Positions 34,476 through 42,695 of a stretch of DNA of 64,000 nucleotides are shown one piece after another. Made by a program: the position numbers and the translations under genes. Numbering within the stretch: the first letter of the stretch is position 1; every line of letters begins with the position of its first letter. The notes under the pieces were generated by a model that saw only the letters and a list, made by a program, of their open reading frames with translations, did no database searches and was not told the origin of the DNA. The DNA comes from Lachnospiraceae bacterium (GTDB lineage: Bacteria; Bacillota; Clostridia; Lachnospirales; Lachnospiraceae), in contig SVEE01000001.1 of NCBI GenBank assembly GCA_015057525.1, positions 124,001-188,000 on the forward strand. The letters run 5' to 3'.

Positions 34476-34503
34476 TTTACATTCAATATCCAAAAGGTAT
34501 TAT
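34476..34503 (+). promoter_or_regulatory. Predicted LytTR-dependent promoter of the kinase/regulator operon
   Basis: TTTACA (34476-34481) and TATTAT (34498-34503), 16-bp spacer, 17 bp after the start of the second operator half-site. It would transcribe the histidine kinase and LytTR regulator, giving positive feedback. Confidence 0.6.
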
Positions 34504-34549
34504 TAACTTGTCCGGACAATACAAATAGTATATACGGAAAGGACAAGGA

Positions 34550-34594
34550 GTGCTTGGTATTCTTTTTGAGCTCTTTCAATATTTAGTTAATTAA
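34550..34594 (+). CDS. Candidate short hydrophobic peptide (possible signal peptide or leader)
   Basis: A 14-codon GTG-started frame lies between the LytTR promoter and the kinase gene and reads LGILFELFQYLVN after the start. It is amphipathic, like AgrD leaders or small pheromones. AAGGAG lies too close to the GTG to be an ideal ribosome site, with GGAAAGG a little further up. No agrB-type processing gene is nearby. Low confidence; it may be chance. Confidence 0.2.
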   Translation: MLGILFELFQYLVN

Positions 34595-34683
34595 TAAGAG
34601 CAAAAATGGACTTTTATCTTTCGTAATCAGATGTTATTTGGTATATTTATGGTAAATGATGTTTGATTGCGGAGGATAAAGTA

Positions 34684-35985
34684 TTGCTTGCCTGTCTTGT
34701 TATATCTGATTTAGTACTTTTTTTGTCAATATTATTATTTGATAAAATCATATTTAAATTTAATGTAAAAAGAGATTCTTTAAACAAAATAAAATTGATG
34801 GTTGTAGTTGTCTGCGTGATAGGAATCTCATTAGCTATAAATATTAAAAAAAATTTAGTTCTTGGTAGTTTAATATATATAGCATTGGTGTGTGTGATAA
34901 CATATATCATTTTTGATGAAAACTTTAAAACATTATTATTATCTTCGTTTTGGACAATTGGAATAATAGAAATGTTGGACAAAATGTCGGTAATTATTAT
35001 TGATGTAATATATGAAATTACAGGTATTAGTAATATAGGCGTAGCAAAAATATCTAGGGCTACTATTATATTTTTATTCGTAGCAGTTGTAGGATTATTA
35101 TATAACAGAAAATACAGTGAAGGGATAAAAACTATAGACAAGGGTAGTTTGGTCACTTTTACAGTATTAACCATTGTAGATACAGTTATTGTAATGGTAA
35201 TTGCAAATATCATTGTTGTTGATAATGAACCTGAAAAACAAATTATATATTATGTTGCTTTTATTTTTGCGATATTCGGTTTGTATATTCAGCTAGGGGC
35301 AGTAATACTCGCATTAATGCAACGTAACATATACAAAGAAAGCCAGCAACTAACTGAAAAATATCTTGAGGAACAAAAGAGCCATTATGAATACTTAGAA
35401 AAGCGAGAGATAGAAACAAAGAGGTTTAGACATGATTTGAGAAGTCATATGGAGATGCTTTCAGTATTGGCAAAGGAACGCCGATATGATGAGTTCGACA
35501 AGTATGTGGAGGAAATCAATGTAAACATAGACCGTTTTGGTAATAATGTTACTGTTCAGAATGGTATAGTTGATGCGATTATAAATAAGTATTACTCGGA
35601 AGCTATTGCCAATAATGTTAATATGGAGGTTAAGGGTAGATTTCCTGGTGATTGCAAGATTGATGCATATGACCTTTGCACCATATTTTCAAATATATTG
35701 AGTAATGCTCTTGAGGCGACAATTGAAGCTAAAGAAAAATGGATTAGCGTGGAGTGTAGATATACCGGCGACAATATTTTAGTTGAGGTAAAGAATACAT
35801 TTGATGATAAAAATACCGCTAGAAATGGTAAGATGCGAACACATAAGAAGGATGCAAATAATCATGGATTTGGTCTGGAAAATGTGAAGGATAGTATTAG
35901 AAAATATAACGGATTATGGAGTATCGATATAGAGCAAAATATTTATAAAATAACAATAGCATTTAATTATGTAAGACAGGAATGA
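34684..35985 (+). CDS. AgrC/GHKL-type sensor histidine kinase
   Basis: TTG 34684, 8 bp after GCGGAGG, is the best start (433 residues). Five to six membrane helices occupy residues 1-215. A coiled segment then leads to the SpoB-type dimerisation helix with the phospho-acceptor His in RFRHDLRSHMEML. A short GHKL ATPase follows (NILSNALEATIEA, HGFGLENVKDSI). This is the architecture of peptide-sensing AgrC/ComD kinases. It is paired with the LytTR regulator 4 bp downstream. The ligand, and a maturation gene such as agrB, are not found in the window. Confidence 0.88.
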   Translation: MLACLVISDLVLFLSILLFDKIIFKFNVKRDSLNKIKLMVVVVCVIGISLAINIKKNLVLGSLIYIALVCVITYIIFDENFKTLLLSSFWTIGIIEMLDKMSVIIIDVIYEITGISNIGVAKISRATIIFLFVAVVGLLYNRKYSEGIKTIDKGSLVTFTVLTIVDTVIVMVIANIIVVDNEPEKQIIYYVAFIFAIFGLYIQLGAVILALMQRNIYKESQQLTEKYLEEQKSHYEYLEKREIETKRFRHDLRSHMEMLSVLAKERRYDEFDKYVEEINVNIDRFGNNVTVQNGIVDAIINKYYSEAIANNVNMEVKGRFPGDCKIDAYDLCTIFSNILSNALEATIEAKEKWISVECRYTGDNILVEVKNTFDDKNTARNGKMRTHKKDANNHGFGLENVKDSIRKYNGLWSIDIEQNIYKITIAFNYVRQE

Positions 35986-35989
35986 TTTT

Positions 35990-36691
35990 ATGAGAATAGC
36001 AATAATTGATGATGAAATGCATTGGAGAGATACTACTGAACAGGTGGTGAGTCAGCACTATTCCAATGTGGAAGTTATTATAGATACATATGAGAGTGGA
36101 GAACAGTATCTAAATAGCAAAATTAAGTATGATATATCTTTTGTTGATATTGAGATGTCTGGTATTGATGGATTTGATACCATTGAAAAGGCACGAGTTT
36201 ATAATCCAGATGGAATCTATATTATACTAACAACACACACAGAGATGAGTCGAAGAGGATATCTGGTAGATGCATATAGATATATTGATAAGATAAAGCT
36301 AGTAGATGAAATGACCGAGGCTATGCAGTCAGCAGAAAGGATATTAGGTCGAAATACGAAAATCGAAGTAAATATTATAGATGTTGGAATACGGAAAATA
36401 GTATTAAAGGATATTATATATATTGAGACAGAGAAGCATCATGTATTGATTCATACAAAAGAAAAAGATATACGATGCAATAATACCATGAAAGAGCTGG
36501 AAACTATTCTGGATGAGAAGTGGTTCTTTAGATGTCACAATTCATACATTGTTAATTTGGATGAGATAGCAAGTGTAGATAAGAAAATAATATACTTGAA
36601 AAATGATAATGATATCGACATAGCGCAGCGAAAAGCTGCGGAATTTAACAGAGCATATTTGAGAAGACAATTTGAGTGTGGAAATGCGTAG
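35990..36691 (+). CDS. LytTR-family response regulator (AgrA-like)
   Basis: 233 residues. The receiver has IIDDEMHWRD, phospho-acceptor Asp53 in FVDIEMSGIDG, and a Thr at TTHTEMS. The C-terminal LytTR domain reads IYIETEKHHVLIHTKEKDIRCNNT, FFRCHNSYIVNLDEI and LKNDNDIDIAQRKAAEFNRAY. It should bind the 21-bp-spaced direct repeats on both sides of the operon (34438 and 36734) and act as an activator. Confidence 0.92.
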   Translation: MRIAIIDDEMHWRDTTEQVVSQHYSNVEVIIDTYESGEQYLNSKIKYDISFVDIEMSGIDGFDTIEKARVYNPDGIYIILTTHTEMSRRGYLVDAYRYIDKIKLVDEMTEAMQSAERILGRNTKIEVNIIDVGIRKIVLKDIIYIETEKHHVLIHTKEKDIRCNNTMKELETILDEKWFFRCHNSYIVNLDEIASVDKKIIYLKNDNDIDIAQRKAAEFNRAYLRRQFECGNA

Positions 36692-36718
36692 AAAAGTCGC
36701 CTATAGGCGACTTTTTTT
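36692..36718. terminator. Rho-independent terminator of the LytTR operon
   Basis: AAAAGTCGCC-TATA-GGCGACTTTTTTT starts one base after the stop codon. Confidence 0.92.
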
Positions 36719-36733
36719 GATACGCCAATTTAT

Positions 36734-36762
36734 CACTTGTGCAAAATGAACTATCACTTATG
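36734..36762 (+). promoter_or_regulatory. LytTR-type direct-repeat operator, downstream copy
   Basis: CACTTGTG (36734) and CACTTATG (36755) are 21 bp apart, and both are preceded by TAT. The second lies 17 bp before the -35 box at 36772, exactly as in the upstream copy. Confidence 0.7.
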
Positions 36763-36771
36763 TATGGGTTG

Positions 36772-36800
36772 TTGAGGGGTGTGTTATGTAAAGTTAAAAT
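36772..36800 (+). promoter_or_regulatory. Predicted LytTR-dependent promoter toward the NERD gene
   Basis: TTGAGG (36772-36777) and TAAAAT (36795-36800) with a 17-bp spacer. The ~210-nt spacer downstream holds only tiny frames (for example an 11-codon one near 36824), so the target could be an RNA, a small peptide or the NERD gene. Confidence 0.6.
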
Positions 36801-37013
36801 GTAAATATATGTCGAATTAGCGATGAGTAAATTTATAATGAATAAAAGAAAAATGTAGAAAACCAATAGTATGTGATTTACTGATAAGTTAAACGAGGTA
36901 ATTGTAATTTAGCAAGAAAAATCACCAGTAAAGATTTAAAATTATTCGATATTAAATGGGATATACAATTTTATAATGGTGATAAAAGAATTTTATAGTA
37001 CGAGGATATAAAA

Positions 37014-37745
37014 ATGGAAAAGTATATAATTATATTTTTTATTTGTTACGTATTATGGCTGTTTTTTGAAGAAAAAATAAAAGGTTACATAGGTGAAAAA
37101 ATAGTCGCAAATAGATTGGCAAGCTTACCTAAACAAAAGTACAGAGTACTAAATGATATATTGCTTGAAACAGAATATGGAACAACACAAATTGATCATA
37201 TAGTTGTTTCTGTATATGGTGTATTTGTCATTGAAACAAAATACTATAAAGGTTGGATTACAGGAAGTGAATATGGTGATTATTGGACACAAAATATATA
37301 CAGAAATAAATATAAATTTAGAAATCCTTTAAAACAAAATTATGCTCATGTTAAAGCGTTAGAAGATAAAATAGGGATTGAAGAAGAAAAATTCATTCCT
37401 ATTGTTGCGTTTTCTACAAGAAGTACTATAAAAGTTAAATCTAAAAAACCTGTTGTTTACATTAGTCGGGTTAAAAGAGTAATAAAAGGATATCAGGATA
37501 CTGTATTTCAAGAAAATGAATTGGATATGATGGTTGATAAAATATTGTCAGCCAATATTATATCTAAGGAAGCGAGAAAAGAACATGTAAAGCAAATTAA
37601 AACAAAAGTTAATGATAACAATGCGAAGATTGCGGCTAAAGTATGTCCAAGATGTGGGGGACAATTGGTTGAAAGAAATGGAAAGAATGGTGTGTTTATA
37701 GGTTGCAGTAATTTCCCTAAATGTAGATATACAAGAAATGGATGA
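37014..37745 (+). CDS. NERD-domain protein with topoisomerase-type zinc finger
   Basis: 243 residues. An N-terminal membrane helix ([14 protein letters not shown]) is followed by a NERD nuclease-related domain: [39 protein letters not shown] (the D and ExK of a PD-(D/E)XK fold), and [13 protein letters not shown]. The C-terminus is a C4 zinc finger as in topoisomerase I ([21 protein letters not shown] ... FPKC, four Cys). Such proteins are predicted DNA-processing enzymes and are often found in defence regions. It may be transcribed from the LytTR promoter upstream. Confidence 0.88.
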   Translation: MEKYIIIFFICYVLWLFFEEKIKGYIGEKIVANRLASLPKQKYRVLNDILLETEYGTTQIDHIVVSVYGVFVIETKYYKGWITGSEYGDYWTQNIYRNKYKFRNPLKQNYAHVKALEDKIGIEEEKFIPIVAFSTRSTIKVKSKKPVVYISRVKRVIKGYQDTVFQENELDMMVDKILSANIISKEARKEHVKQIKTKVNDNNAKIAAKVCPRCGGQLVERNGKNGVFIGCSNFPKCRYTRNG

Positions 37746-38042
37746 TAATGTTACGGCAACAAGTTGATTTTATGGAAAAGTGTGGAGAAATCAAGTGTTG
37801 TGGGATTTTGAGAGAGGATTTTTATACCAAATTTAAGCCTAAGGGAAAAGTTGATTGAGTTATGATGTGGCTCGAACGAAAAACAGTATGGGTAATATTT
37901 GCCCATAGTAGAAAGGGAAGATGCAAAATTTGCACCTTCGAAACATTAAAGCGTAAAAGATGCTTGTTAAAAGGAGATATTATAGAATTAAAATATTTTT
38001 AAGTATAATAAAGTTATAATTGATACGAAGGAGAAGAGTTAT
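37746..38042. other. Spacer without recognised gene
   Basis: Apart from two small palindromes (GGGTAATATTTGCCC and GCAAAATTTGC near 37895-37935) and the GAAGGAGAAG ribosome site of the next gene, I see nothing here. Confidence 0.4.
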
Positions 38043-38906
38043 ATGCGTGGGGAAAATAATAGATTGAGAGCGCAATTACGAGGAAGATTGTTTGAATTAG
38101 CTTTAATAAAATTGCTTGAAAGTAGTGATTTTGCCATAGTAGATCCAGTAAATGAAATGGATACACGAGTTAAAGAGTCTCGCGATGGTTTTATTGAATT
38201 TAAGGGAAGAGGTTGCTGGCATCAAATCGATTTGCCATTTGATTATAATCGCATAACACCATTTTCTTATCCAATGAGGTTAATTGGAGAACTCCTTATG
38301 TTATTTACAGTTATTAGATTGCATTGGAGCAATAGAGATAAGTCTTTGGTTTCAGAGACATTATATATAAAAGATGGTCCAATGACACTAGGAAGACAGT
38401 ACTCAAAATTAGTGCCTTCTATCAGGAGTTTCTTGCAATATGCAAAAGAACAGAATAGGCCAATACATATCATGGGATGTGAGAAATCAGGAACATATTT
38501 TGAACATCTTAGTGCCATATCAAAAACTGTAGATTTAACAGATGGTAAAATGAAATATGCAGTTTTAAATCATGGATATATAAGAAAGGAAGTTCAAAGA
38601 GCACCAGACCATGTTAACCCATATGGGTCACGAACTAACTGGGGGGAAAAAGTATTTGTTGTTTTAGATAACAATACACATATGACATTAAATATGTCTA
38701 CTGGTGAATATAATCCAGAAGATTTATTCCCGCGTGTTGAGGATATAATAGGATTAAAAAGGATATTAGCCACTCTGCCTTCATTAGTTAGTAGAAAATA
38801 TGAAGGTGCACTTTATCCAATTGAATTAGTAAATGGAATTGCATCAATGTCAAACTATCCTTCTGCAAAAATATTGCAAGATTTTGTTAGGGATGCAATT
38901 CAATAA
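38043..38906 (+). CDS. NurA-like nuclease-family protein with partial restriction-endonuclease-like N-terminus
   Basis: 287 residues. Residues 1-80 resemble a PD-(D/E)XK restriction-type domain (GRLFELALIKLL, GFIEFKGRGCWHQIDLPF, PFSYPMRLIGE), but break off where a lysine-bearing strand would be expected. From ~85 on, the sequence resembles the C-terminal part of NurA-domain proteins: SETLYIKDGPMTLGRQYSKLVPSIRSFL, HIMGCEKSGTYFEHL and VFVVLDNNTHMTLNMSTGEY. The join may be a natural fusion or the scar of an internal deletion between two nuclease genes. Activity is therefore doubtful. Confidence 0.6.
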   Translation: MRGENNRLRAQLRGRLFELALIKLLESSDFAIVDPVNEMDTRVKESRDGFIEFKGRGCWHQIDLPFDYNRITPFSYPMRLIGELLMLFTVIRLHWSNRDKSLVSETLYIKDGPMTLGRQYSKLVPSIRSFLQYAKEQNRPIHIMGCEKSGTYFEHLSAISKTVDLTDGKMKYAVLNHGYIRKEVQRAPDHVNPYGSRTNWGEKVFVVLDNNTHMTLNMSTGEYNPEDLFPRVEDIIGLKRILATLPSLVSRKYEGALYPIELVNGIASMSNYPSAKILQDFVRDAIQ

Positions 38907-38935
38907 GTAATAAAGTTTTGTTTTTTTAGAGATAA

Positions 38936-39147
38936 ATCACTTCTGGTCATAGTGACTAAGGATCAAGATTCGAATTTTAGGACATACCCTAAAGTGAACA
39001 GCCTGGATACTCAGCGGTTTTGTCGCCTAAGATTTGTACAACGTTAGACGTATCCTGTTACTTTTGTCAAACAATGGCGATGCCTATTACGGCGCCGAAA
39101 GGCACTGATTTTCAGATGTAAGTCTGGAGATTGGTGCCTTTTGTTAT
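38936..39147 (+). ncRNA. Candidate structured non-coding RNA ending in a terminator
   Basis: The ~210-bp segment is richer in GC than its flanks and has nested pairings. A TTTAGG/CCTAAA hairpin lies near 38978. A long-range stem AACAG-(CCT)-GGATAC / GTATCC-TGTT (about 38999 to 39063) encloses GCG/CGC. A GGC-GCC hairpin follows near 39077. A strong 3' stem AAAGGCAC ... GTGCCTTTT (39098-39143) has inner CAGA/TCTG pairs. No start-to-stop frame fits. I do not recognise an Rfam family. It lies between two nuclease-like genes. Confidence 0.45.
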
Positions 39148-39519
39148 GAAACATTAGCATGTGTTAGTAAACGTCATCCTAGTTCGACGTCTCAATAAAA
39201 AATCTATTAATGTCGAAATGCGTATCGGAACCCTCTGCCCGTAGAAAAAATTGCGGATTTGGAGACAGAGTTAGGATGTCTAGTAGTGCAAAGATGAAAC
39301 AGCACAAACTGAATAAGGAAATCGTGGGTGCTTCTGTGCGAAGATTATTGTGTCCGATAGGGATAGGGGAGATAAAGTGAAAGTTTCGAGATGAGTTTTG
39401 AAAAGAGGAAATGGCGAAATATGTAGTGAATAATATGGAGATTAATGGGAAGGGGTGGTATAATAATATGGATTCGGATAAAAGATATGTAGTAATCAAA
39501 AATGAACGAGGTAATGTGT
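39148..39519. other. Spacer without recognised gene
   Basis: A 34-codon frame (about 39276-39380) is present but has no recognisable family or good ribosome site. TATAAT near 39460 may belong to the NYN-gene promoter. Otherwise nothing is seen. Confidence 0.35.
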
Positions 39520-40311
39520 ATGGGTGACGATGCAAAACTTTATATGGAAATGCAGGAACCAGGAGTTTGGGACTGGGTTGAGCGTTATAATAGTAAATAT
39601 GAATATGATGAAGATGATGAATTAGAATATGAAGAAGAAGTCGTTTTTAAAAGATATTTTTTAGTGGATTATGAAAATGTAAATCGAGATGGGCTTAATG
39701 GTGTAACCAAGCTTACAAATGAGGATTGTGTGCGTATTTATTATAGTGAAGCAGCAGAAACGTTGACATTTGGATTGCATAGGAGAATTAATGCTTCTAA
39801 AGCACATTTTGACTATATAAAGGTTCAAATGCCTATTAAGAATGCTGTGGACTGTCAGATTTTATTTGATATTCGTGATTTGTCCAAAGAGAATCGCCAG
39901 GCAGAATATTTTATAGTGTCTAAGGATTCGGATTTTGATAAGGCTGTTGAGGATTTTAAAGGAAGAAAATTAAAAGTCAAAAAAGTGGAGGAGATATGCA
40001 AGCTAACAGAGAAAAATGCTACTCCTGATCAAAAAAAGATAACAACCACTAATAATACTAAAGTTGCTAAAAAGAAATCTACAAATTCGTCTCAAAAAGA
40101 TAAGAGAGAGGCACAGATTAGATCCTTTTTTGGACAACATTTTAAGAAAAAAATATATATTGAACGGAAAGAGGAAGTAATTGAATTGTTGTTAAAGGCA
40201 AAGACGAAACAAGAGGTTAATAATGGTCTTTTAAAGCATTTTGCAAATGAAACAGTAAGCACAATGTTGAAGACTTTAGAGCCATTAACAAAAGATTTAC
40301 CCGGAAGGTAG
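39520..40311 (+). CDS. NYN/PIN-like ribonuclease-domain protein
   Basis: ATG 39520 lies 8 bp after ACGAGG; two in-frame ATGs upstream overlap or crowd that site. 263 residues. An acidic N-terminus precedes a NYN (PIN-fold) domain: YFLVDYENVNRDGLNG (first catalytic Asp), AVDCQILFDIRDL, and FIVSKDSDFDKAVEDFKG (catalytic Asp pair). A Lys/Thr-rich linker leads to a C-terminal helical domain (REAQIRSFFGQHF ... LLKAKTKQEVNNGLLKHF). NYN domains are predicted metal-dependent RNases. The neighbourhood suggests an RNA-targeting defence role. Confidence 0.82.
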   Translation: MGDDAKLYMEMQEPGVWDWVERYNSKYEYDEDDELEYEEEVVFKRYFLVDYENVNRDGLNGVTKLTNEDCVRIYYSEAAETLTFGLHRRINASKAHFDYIKVQMPIKNAVDCQILFDIRDLSKENRQAEYFIVSKDSDFDKAVEDFKGRKLKVKKVEEICKLTEKNATPDQKKITTTNNTKVAKKKSTNSSQKDKREAQIRSFFGQHFKKKIYIERKEEVIELLLKAKTKQEVNNGLLKHFANETVSTMLKTLEPLTKDLPGR

Positions 40312-40428
40312 TACATAGCTGTGTAATCTAGGCGATAGTAAAGCGAGGGGCATACCTTGCTACTGCATTTGATTTCATCTGGAATATCAAAATTGAATAT
40401 TACTGAACAAAAGAAAGAAGAAATTCCC

Positions 40429-40893
40429 ATGCGAAGAAAAGACAGAGAAATTACTGATAAAAAAAGAATTGAAGAGTTTATTGCCAAGGAGCAAATAATG
40501 CGAATTGCTTTTTATGATGATGGAGAAATATATATTGTTCCTTTAAATTATGGTTATTTAATGGATGAGCAATATACATTTTATTTTCACGGTGCAAAGG
40601 CAGGGCGTAAGTATGAATTGGCGAAAAGTAGACCGAATGTGGGATTTGAGATAGACGGAAATTATTCACTATTAGAAGGCGATGTGGCTTGTGAATTTTC
40701 TGCAACCTTCCAGAGTGTAGTAGGTACTGGAAAGTTCTCTTTAGTAGAAGATAATGAAGAAAAGATTATAGGACTTAATACAATTATGAAACAGACCACA
40801 TCTAAAGCCGAATGGCATTACAGTGATGAAATGCTTGAGGCAGTGGCAATATTTAGACTAGATGTAGATAAACTGTCATGCAAGGCAAAATAG
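40429..40893 (+). CDS. Pyridoxamine 5'-phosphate oxidase-like flavoprotein (NimA-related)
   Basis: 155 residues from ATG 40429; upstream in-frame codons have no better ribosome site. The split-barrel FMN-binding fold is shown by MRIAFYDDGEIYIVPLNYGYL, TFYFHGAKAGRKYEL, NVGFEIDG and YSVVGTGKF-like strands. The order matches the NimA/nitroimidazole-resistance subfamily, whose members bind FMN and can reduce nitro drugs; many have unknown native substrates. Confidence 0.82.
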   Translation: MRRKDREITDKKRIEEFIAKEQIMRIAFYDDGEIYIVPLNYGYLMDEQYTFYFHGAKAGRKYELAKSRPNVGFEIDGNYSLLEGDVACEFSATFQSVVGTGKFSLVEDNEEKIIGLNTIMKQTTSKAEWHYSDEMLEAVAIFRLDVDKLSCKAK

Positions 40894-40936
40894 TATAACA
40901 GTGTGAGTTGGGTTGAAGTTTTAGGAGAATTTAGCA

Positions 40937-41536
40937 ATGAAAATTTACGATATTTCCCAAGAAGTGTTCAGTTGTCAGGTGTATCCCGATGACCCGGCAC
41001 CAGAGAAAAAGATAATTAAATCAATGGAAAATGGTGAAGTATATAATTTGACTACATTTAGCATGTGTGCCCATAATGGTACTCATATAGATGCGCCATT
41101 TCATTTTATTAAAGATGGAAAAACTGTGGATGAGATATGCTTAGAGGCATTTGTGGGAATGGCTTACGTAGCAGAACATCATGGGATTGTCACAGGCGAT
41201 GATGCTATAAAAATAATTGAAAAAGCAAAAAAACAGAACCCAGAAGCGGCAAAACGAATTCTGCTCAAAGGAGATGTGGAAGTGTCATTGGAGGCGGCGA
41301 AAGTGTTTGCATCTTCAGATATTTTACTTCTGGGAAATGAACCTCAGACCATCGGCCCGCAAAATGCACCAATGGAAGTACACCTTGTGCTTTTGGGGGC
41401 TAATGTTATCTTACTTGAAGGAATTCGTTTGTCAGACGTGCCTGAAGGTATTTACTTTTTGAATGCAGCACCACTGAATTTATCGGGCGCGGATGGTGCT
41501 CCATGCAGAGCGATATTGATAGATGTTGGAAGATAA
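40937..41536 (+). CDS. Cyclase-family (kynurenine formamidase-like) metal hydrolase
   Basis: 199 residues behind TTTAGGAG. The defining metal motif HxGTHxDxPxH appears as HNGTHIDAPFHF, preceded by YDISQEV and VYPDDPAP. Further family strands are ILLLGNEPQTIG and GANVILLEGIRL. Members hydrolyse formyl or cyclic amide substrates with Zn or Mn. Nothing nearby suggests tryptophan catabolism, so the substrate is open. Confidence 0.88.
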   Translation: MKIYDISQEVFSCQVYPDDPAPEKKIIKSMENGEVYNLTTFSMCAHNGTHIDAPFHFIKDGKTVDEICLEAFVGMAYVAEHHGIVTGDDAIKIIEKAKKQNPEAAKRILLKGDVEVSLEAAKVFASSDILLLGNEPQTIGPQNAPMEVHLVLLGANVILLEGIRLSDVPEGIYFLNAAPLNLSGADGAPCRAILIDVGR

Positions 41537-41597
41537 AATTCGATTTGTATAGGAGAAATATTGATGATACTCAATACAAATAGGGATAGGGGTGAAT

Positions 41598-42140
41598 ATG
41601 TACATGGATGAAAAATTTATTGAAATCATAGATGTTGATATACAGAAAGGGCATGAAATAATAGATAATAGACGAACTTCAGAATGTAATGAATTTCATG
41701 TACGTCTATTATCGAAATATACACCTATTATAGATGGGTTTGACAAGCATTTACGAGATTTGTTTTATGATAATGACAAAACATATTGTATGCAAAATAT
41801 AAAGACAATGGTGGAAAAACTAGAACTGTTTGTCGCAATGGGATACAAAAATAGATATTCTGAAAAGATACCTCAAACTATAATAAACAATAGTAATTCA
41901 AATAATATTGATTTGTCTATTACATTTGAAACTGCAAAGAAACAAGTTGAAGAAATGTCAGCATTAACGGATTCTGAAGTAGAAGAGGTTTTGAAAAAAA
42001 TAGATGAATTAAAAGAAATAGTTACTTCTAAAGATGGAAAAACAAAAAAATGGGAAAATGCTAAAGGTATTATCAAATGGATTGCAGATAAGGGTGTTGA
42101 CATTGGGTTGATAATACTTCAATTATTATTACGAATTTAA
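41598..42140 (+). CDS. Helical protein with C-terminal membrane segment, possible effector
   Basis: ATG 41598 is 6 bp after ATAGGGG, giving 180 residues. An N-terminal helical domain is followed by an Asn-rich hinge (IINNSNSNNIDLS), a coiled coil (AKKQVEEMSALTDSEVEEVLKKIDEL), a Trp-containing segment (KWENAKGIIKWIADKGVD) and a hydrophobic C-terminus IGLIILQLLL. This tail pattern is familiar from uncharacterised proteins of defence regions and could insert into membranes. No named family. Confidence 0.6.
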   Translation: MYMDEKFIEIIDVDIQKGHEIIDNRRTSECNEFHVRLLSKYTPIIDGFDKHLRDLFYDNDKTYCMQNIKTMVEKLELFVAMGYKNRYSEKIPQTIINNSNSNNIDLSITFETAKKQVEEMSALTDSEVEEVLKKIDELKEIVTSKDGKTKKWENAKGIIKWIADKGVDIGLIILQLLLRI

Positions 42141-42391
42141 TAGTAGAATAATTACCAAATACCAAGTCTTTATTTGTTGGCAGAAATGAGAATTTTGTGC
42201 TTATTGTGGGAGATATACTTGTTTTTAGATACACCTTGTAAAATAAGGCTTATTTAATGATTTGCACAAATATTAGTATATCGACGGAATTAGTCAATAT
42301 TTATGTTGGTGTAACATATAAAACCCTAAATTTCATAATTTTTTCGTTTAAGAAAATTTACTAAAAAATAGGATGCCACAAACGTAACACC
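42141..42391. other. Spacer without recognised gene
   Basis: AT-rich sequence with no supported frame, hairpin or promoter on either strand. Confidence 0.35.
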
Positions 42392-42541
42392 CTAATCATT
42401 GTCTTTGTTGTTAATCCAGTCCTTCAATACCATATTGATATACTGACTGAATGACCTATCATCAGCTTCAGCTAATTCCTTAATGCTTTTGATTACATCT
42501 TCATCTAGTGTAATGCTAACTTTATCTTTTAATGGTTTCAT
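42392..42541 (-). CDS. Ribbon-helix-helix (CopG/Arc-like) antitoxin-type regulator
   Basis: A 49-residue minus-strand protein starts at 42541 behind GGCAGGTGA. The ribbon KDKVSITLDEDVIKSI and helices KELAEADDRSFSQYINMVLKDWI are a textbook RHH fold: an alternating beta strand for base contacts, then two helices. It is the only minus-strand gene in this region. Such small proteins are usually antitoxins or autorepressors. No toxin gene lies next to it, so the partner has been lost or lies elsewhere. Three GATAAARTA repeats upstream could be its operator. Confidence 0.75.
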   Translation of the reverse strand: MKPLKDKVSITLDEDVIKSIKELAEADDRSFSQYINMVLKDWINNKDND

Positions 42542-42578
42542 TCAATCACCTGCCTTTTGTATAGCATACCACTTTATA

Positions 42579-42622
42579 TGATAAAATATTGAAAGATAGG
42601 ATAAAGTATGATAAAGTAAGAT
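42579..42622. promoter_or_regulatory. GATAAARTA direct repeats, probable RHH operator
   Basis: Three copies (GATAAAATA, GATAAAGTA, GATAAAGTA) in 44 bp lie between the divergent RHH gene and the lipoprotein gene. RHH proteins bind such short tandem sites cooperatively. Either gene could be controlled. Confidence 0.5.
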
Positions 42623-42695
42623 TGTGCAAGATGTTACACATATGTATGGTATAAGAAATAATACATATATAAAATTATTATAAGGGGATAAACGG

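Noticed and set aside
34355-37013. agrB or agrD genes near the AgrC-like kinase
   Set aside because: No multi-spanning cysteine protease of the AgrB type exists on either strand; only a doubtful 14-codon frame is present.
38950-38985. tRNA or tmRNA because of a TTCGAATT-type T-loop
   Set aside because: No acceptor, D or anticodon stems can be placed around it and no CCA end is present.
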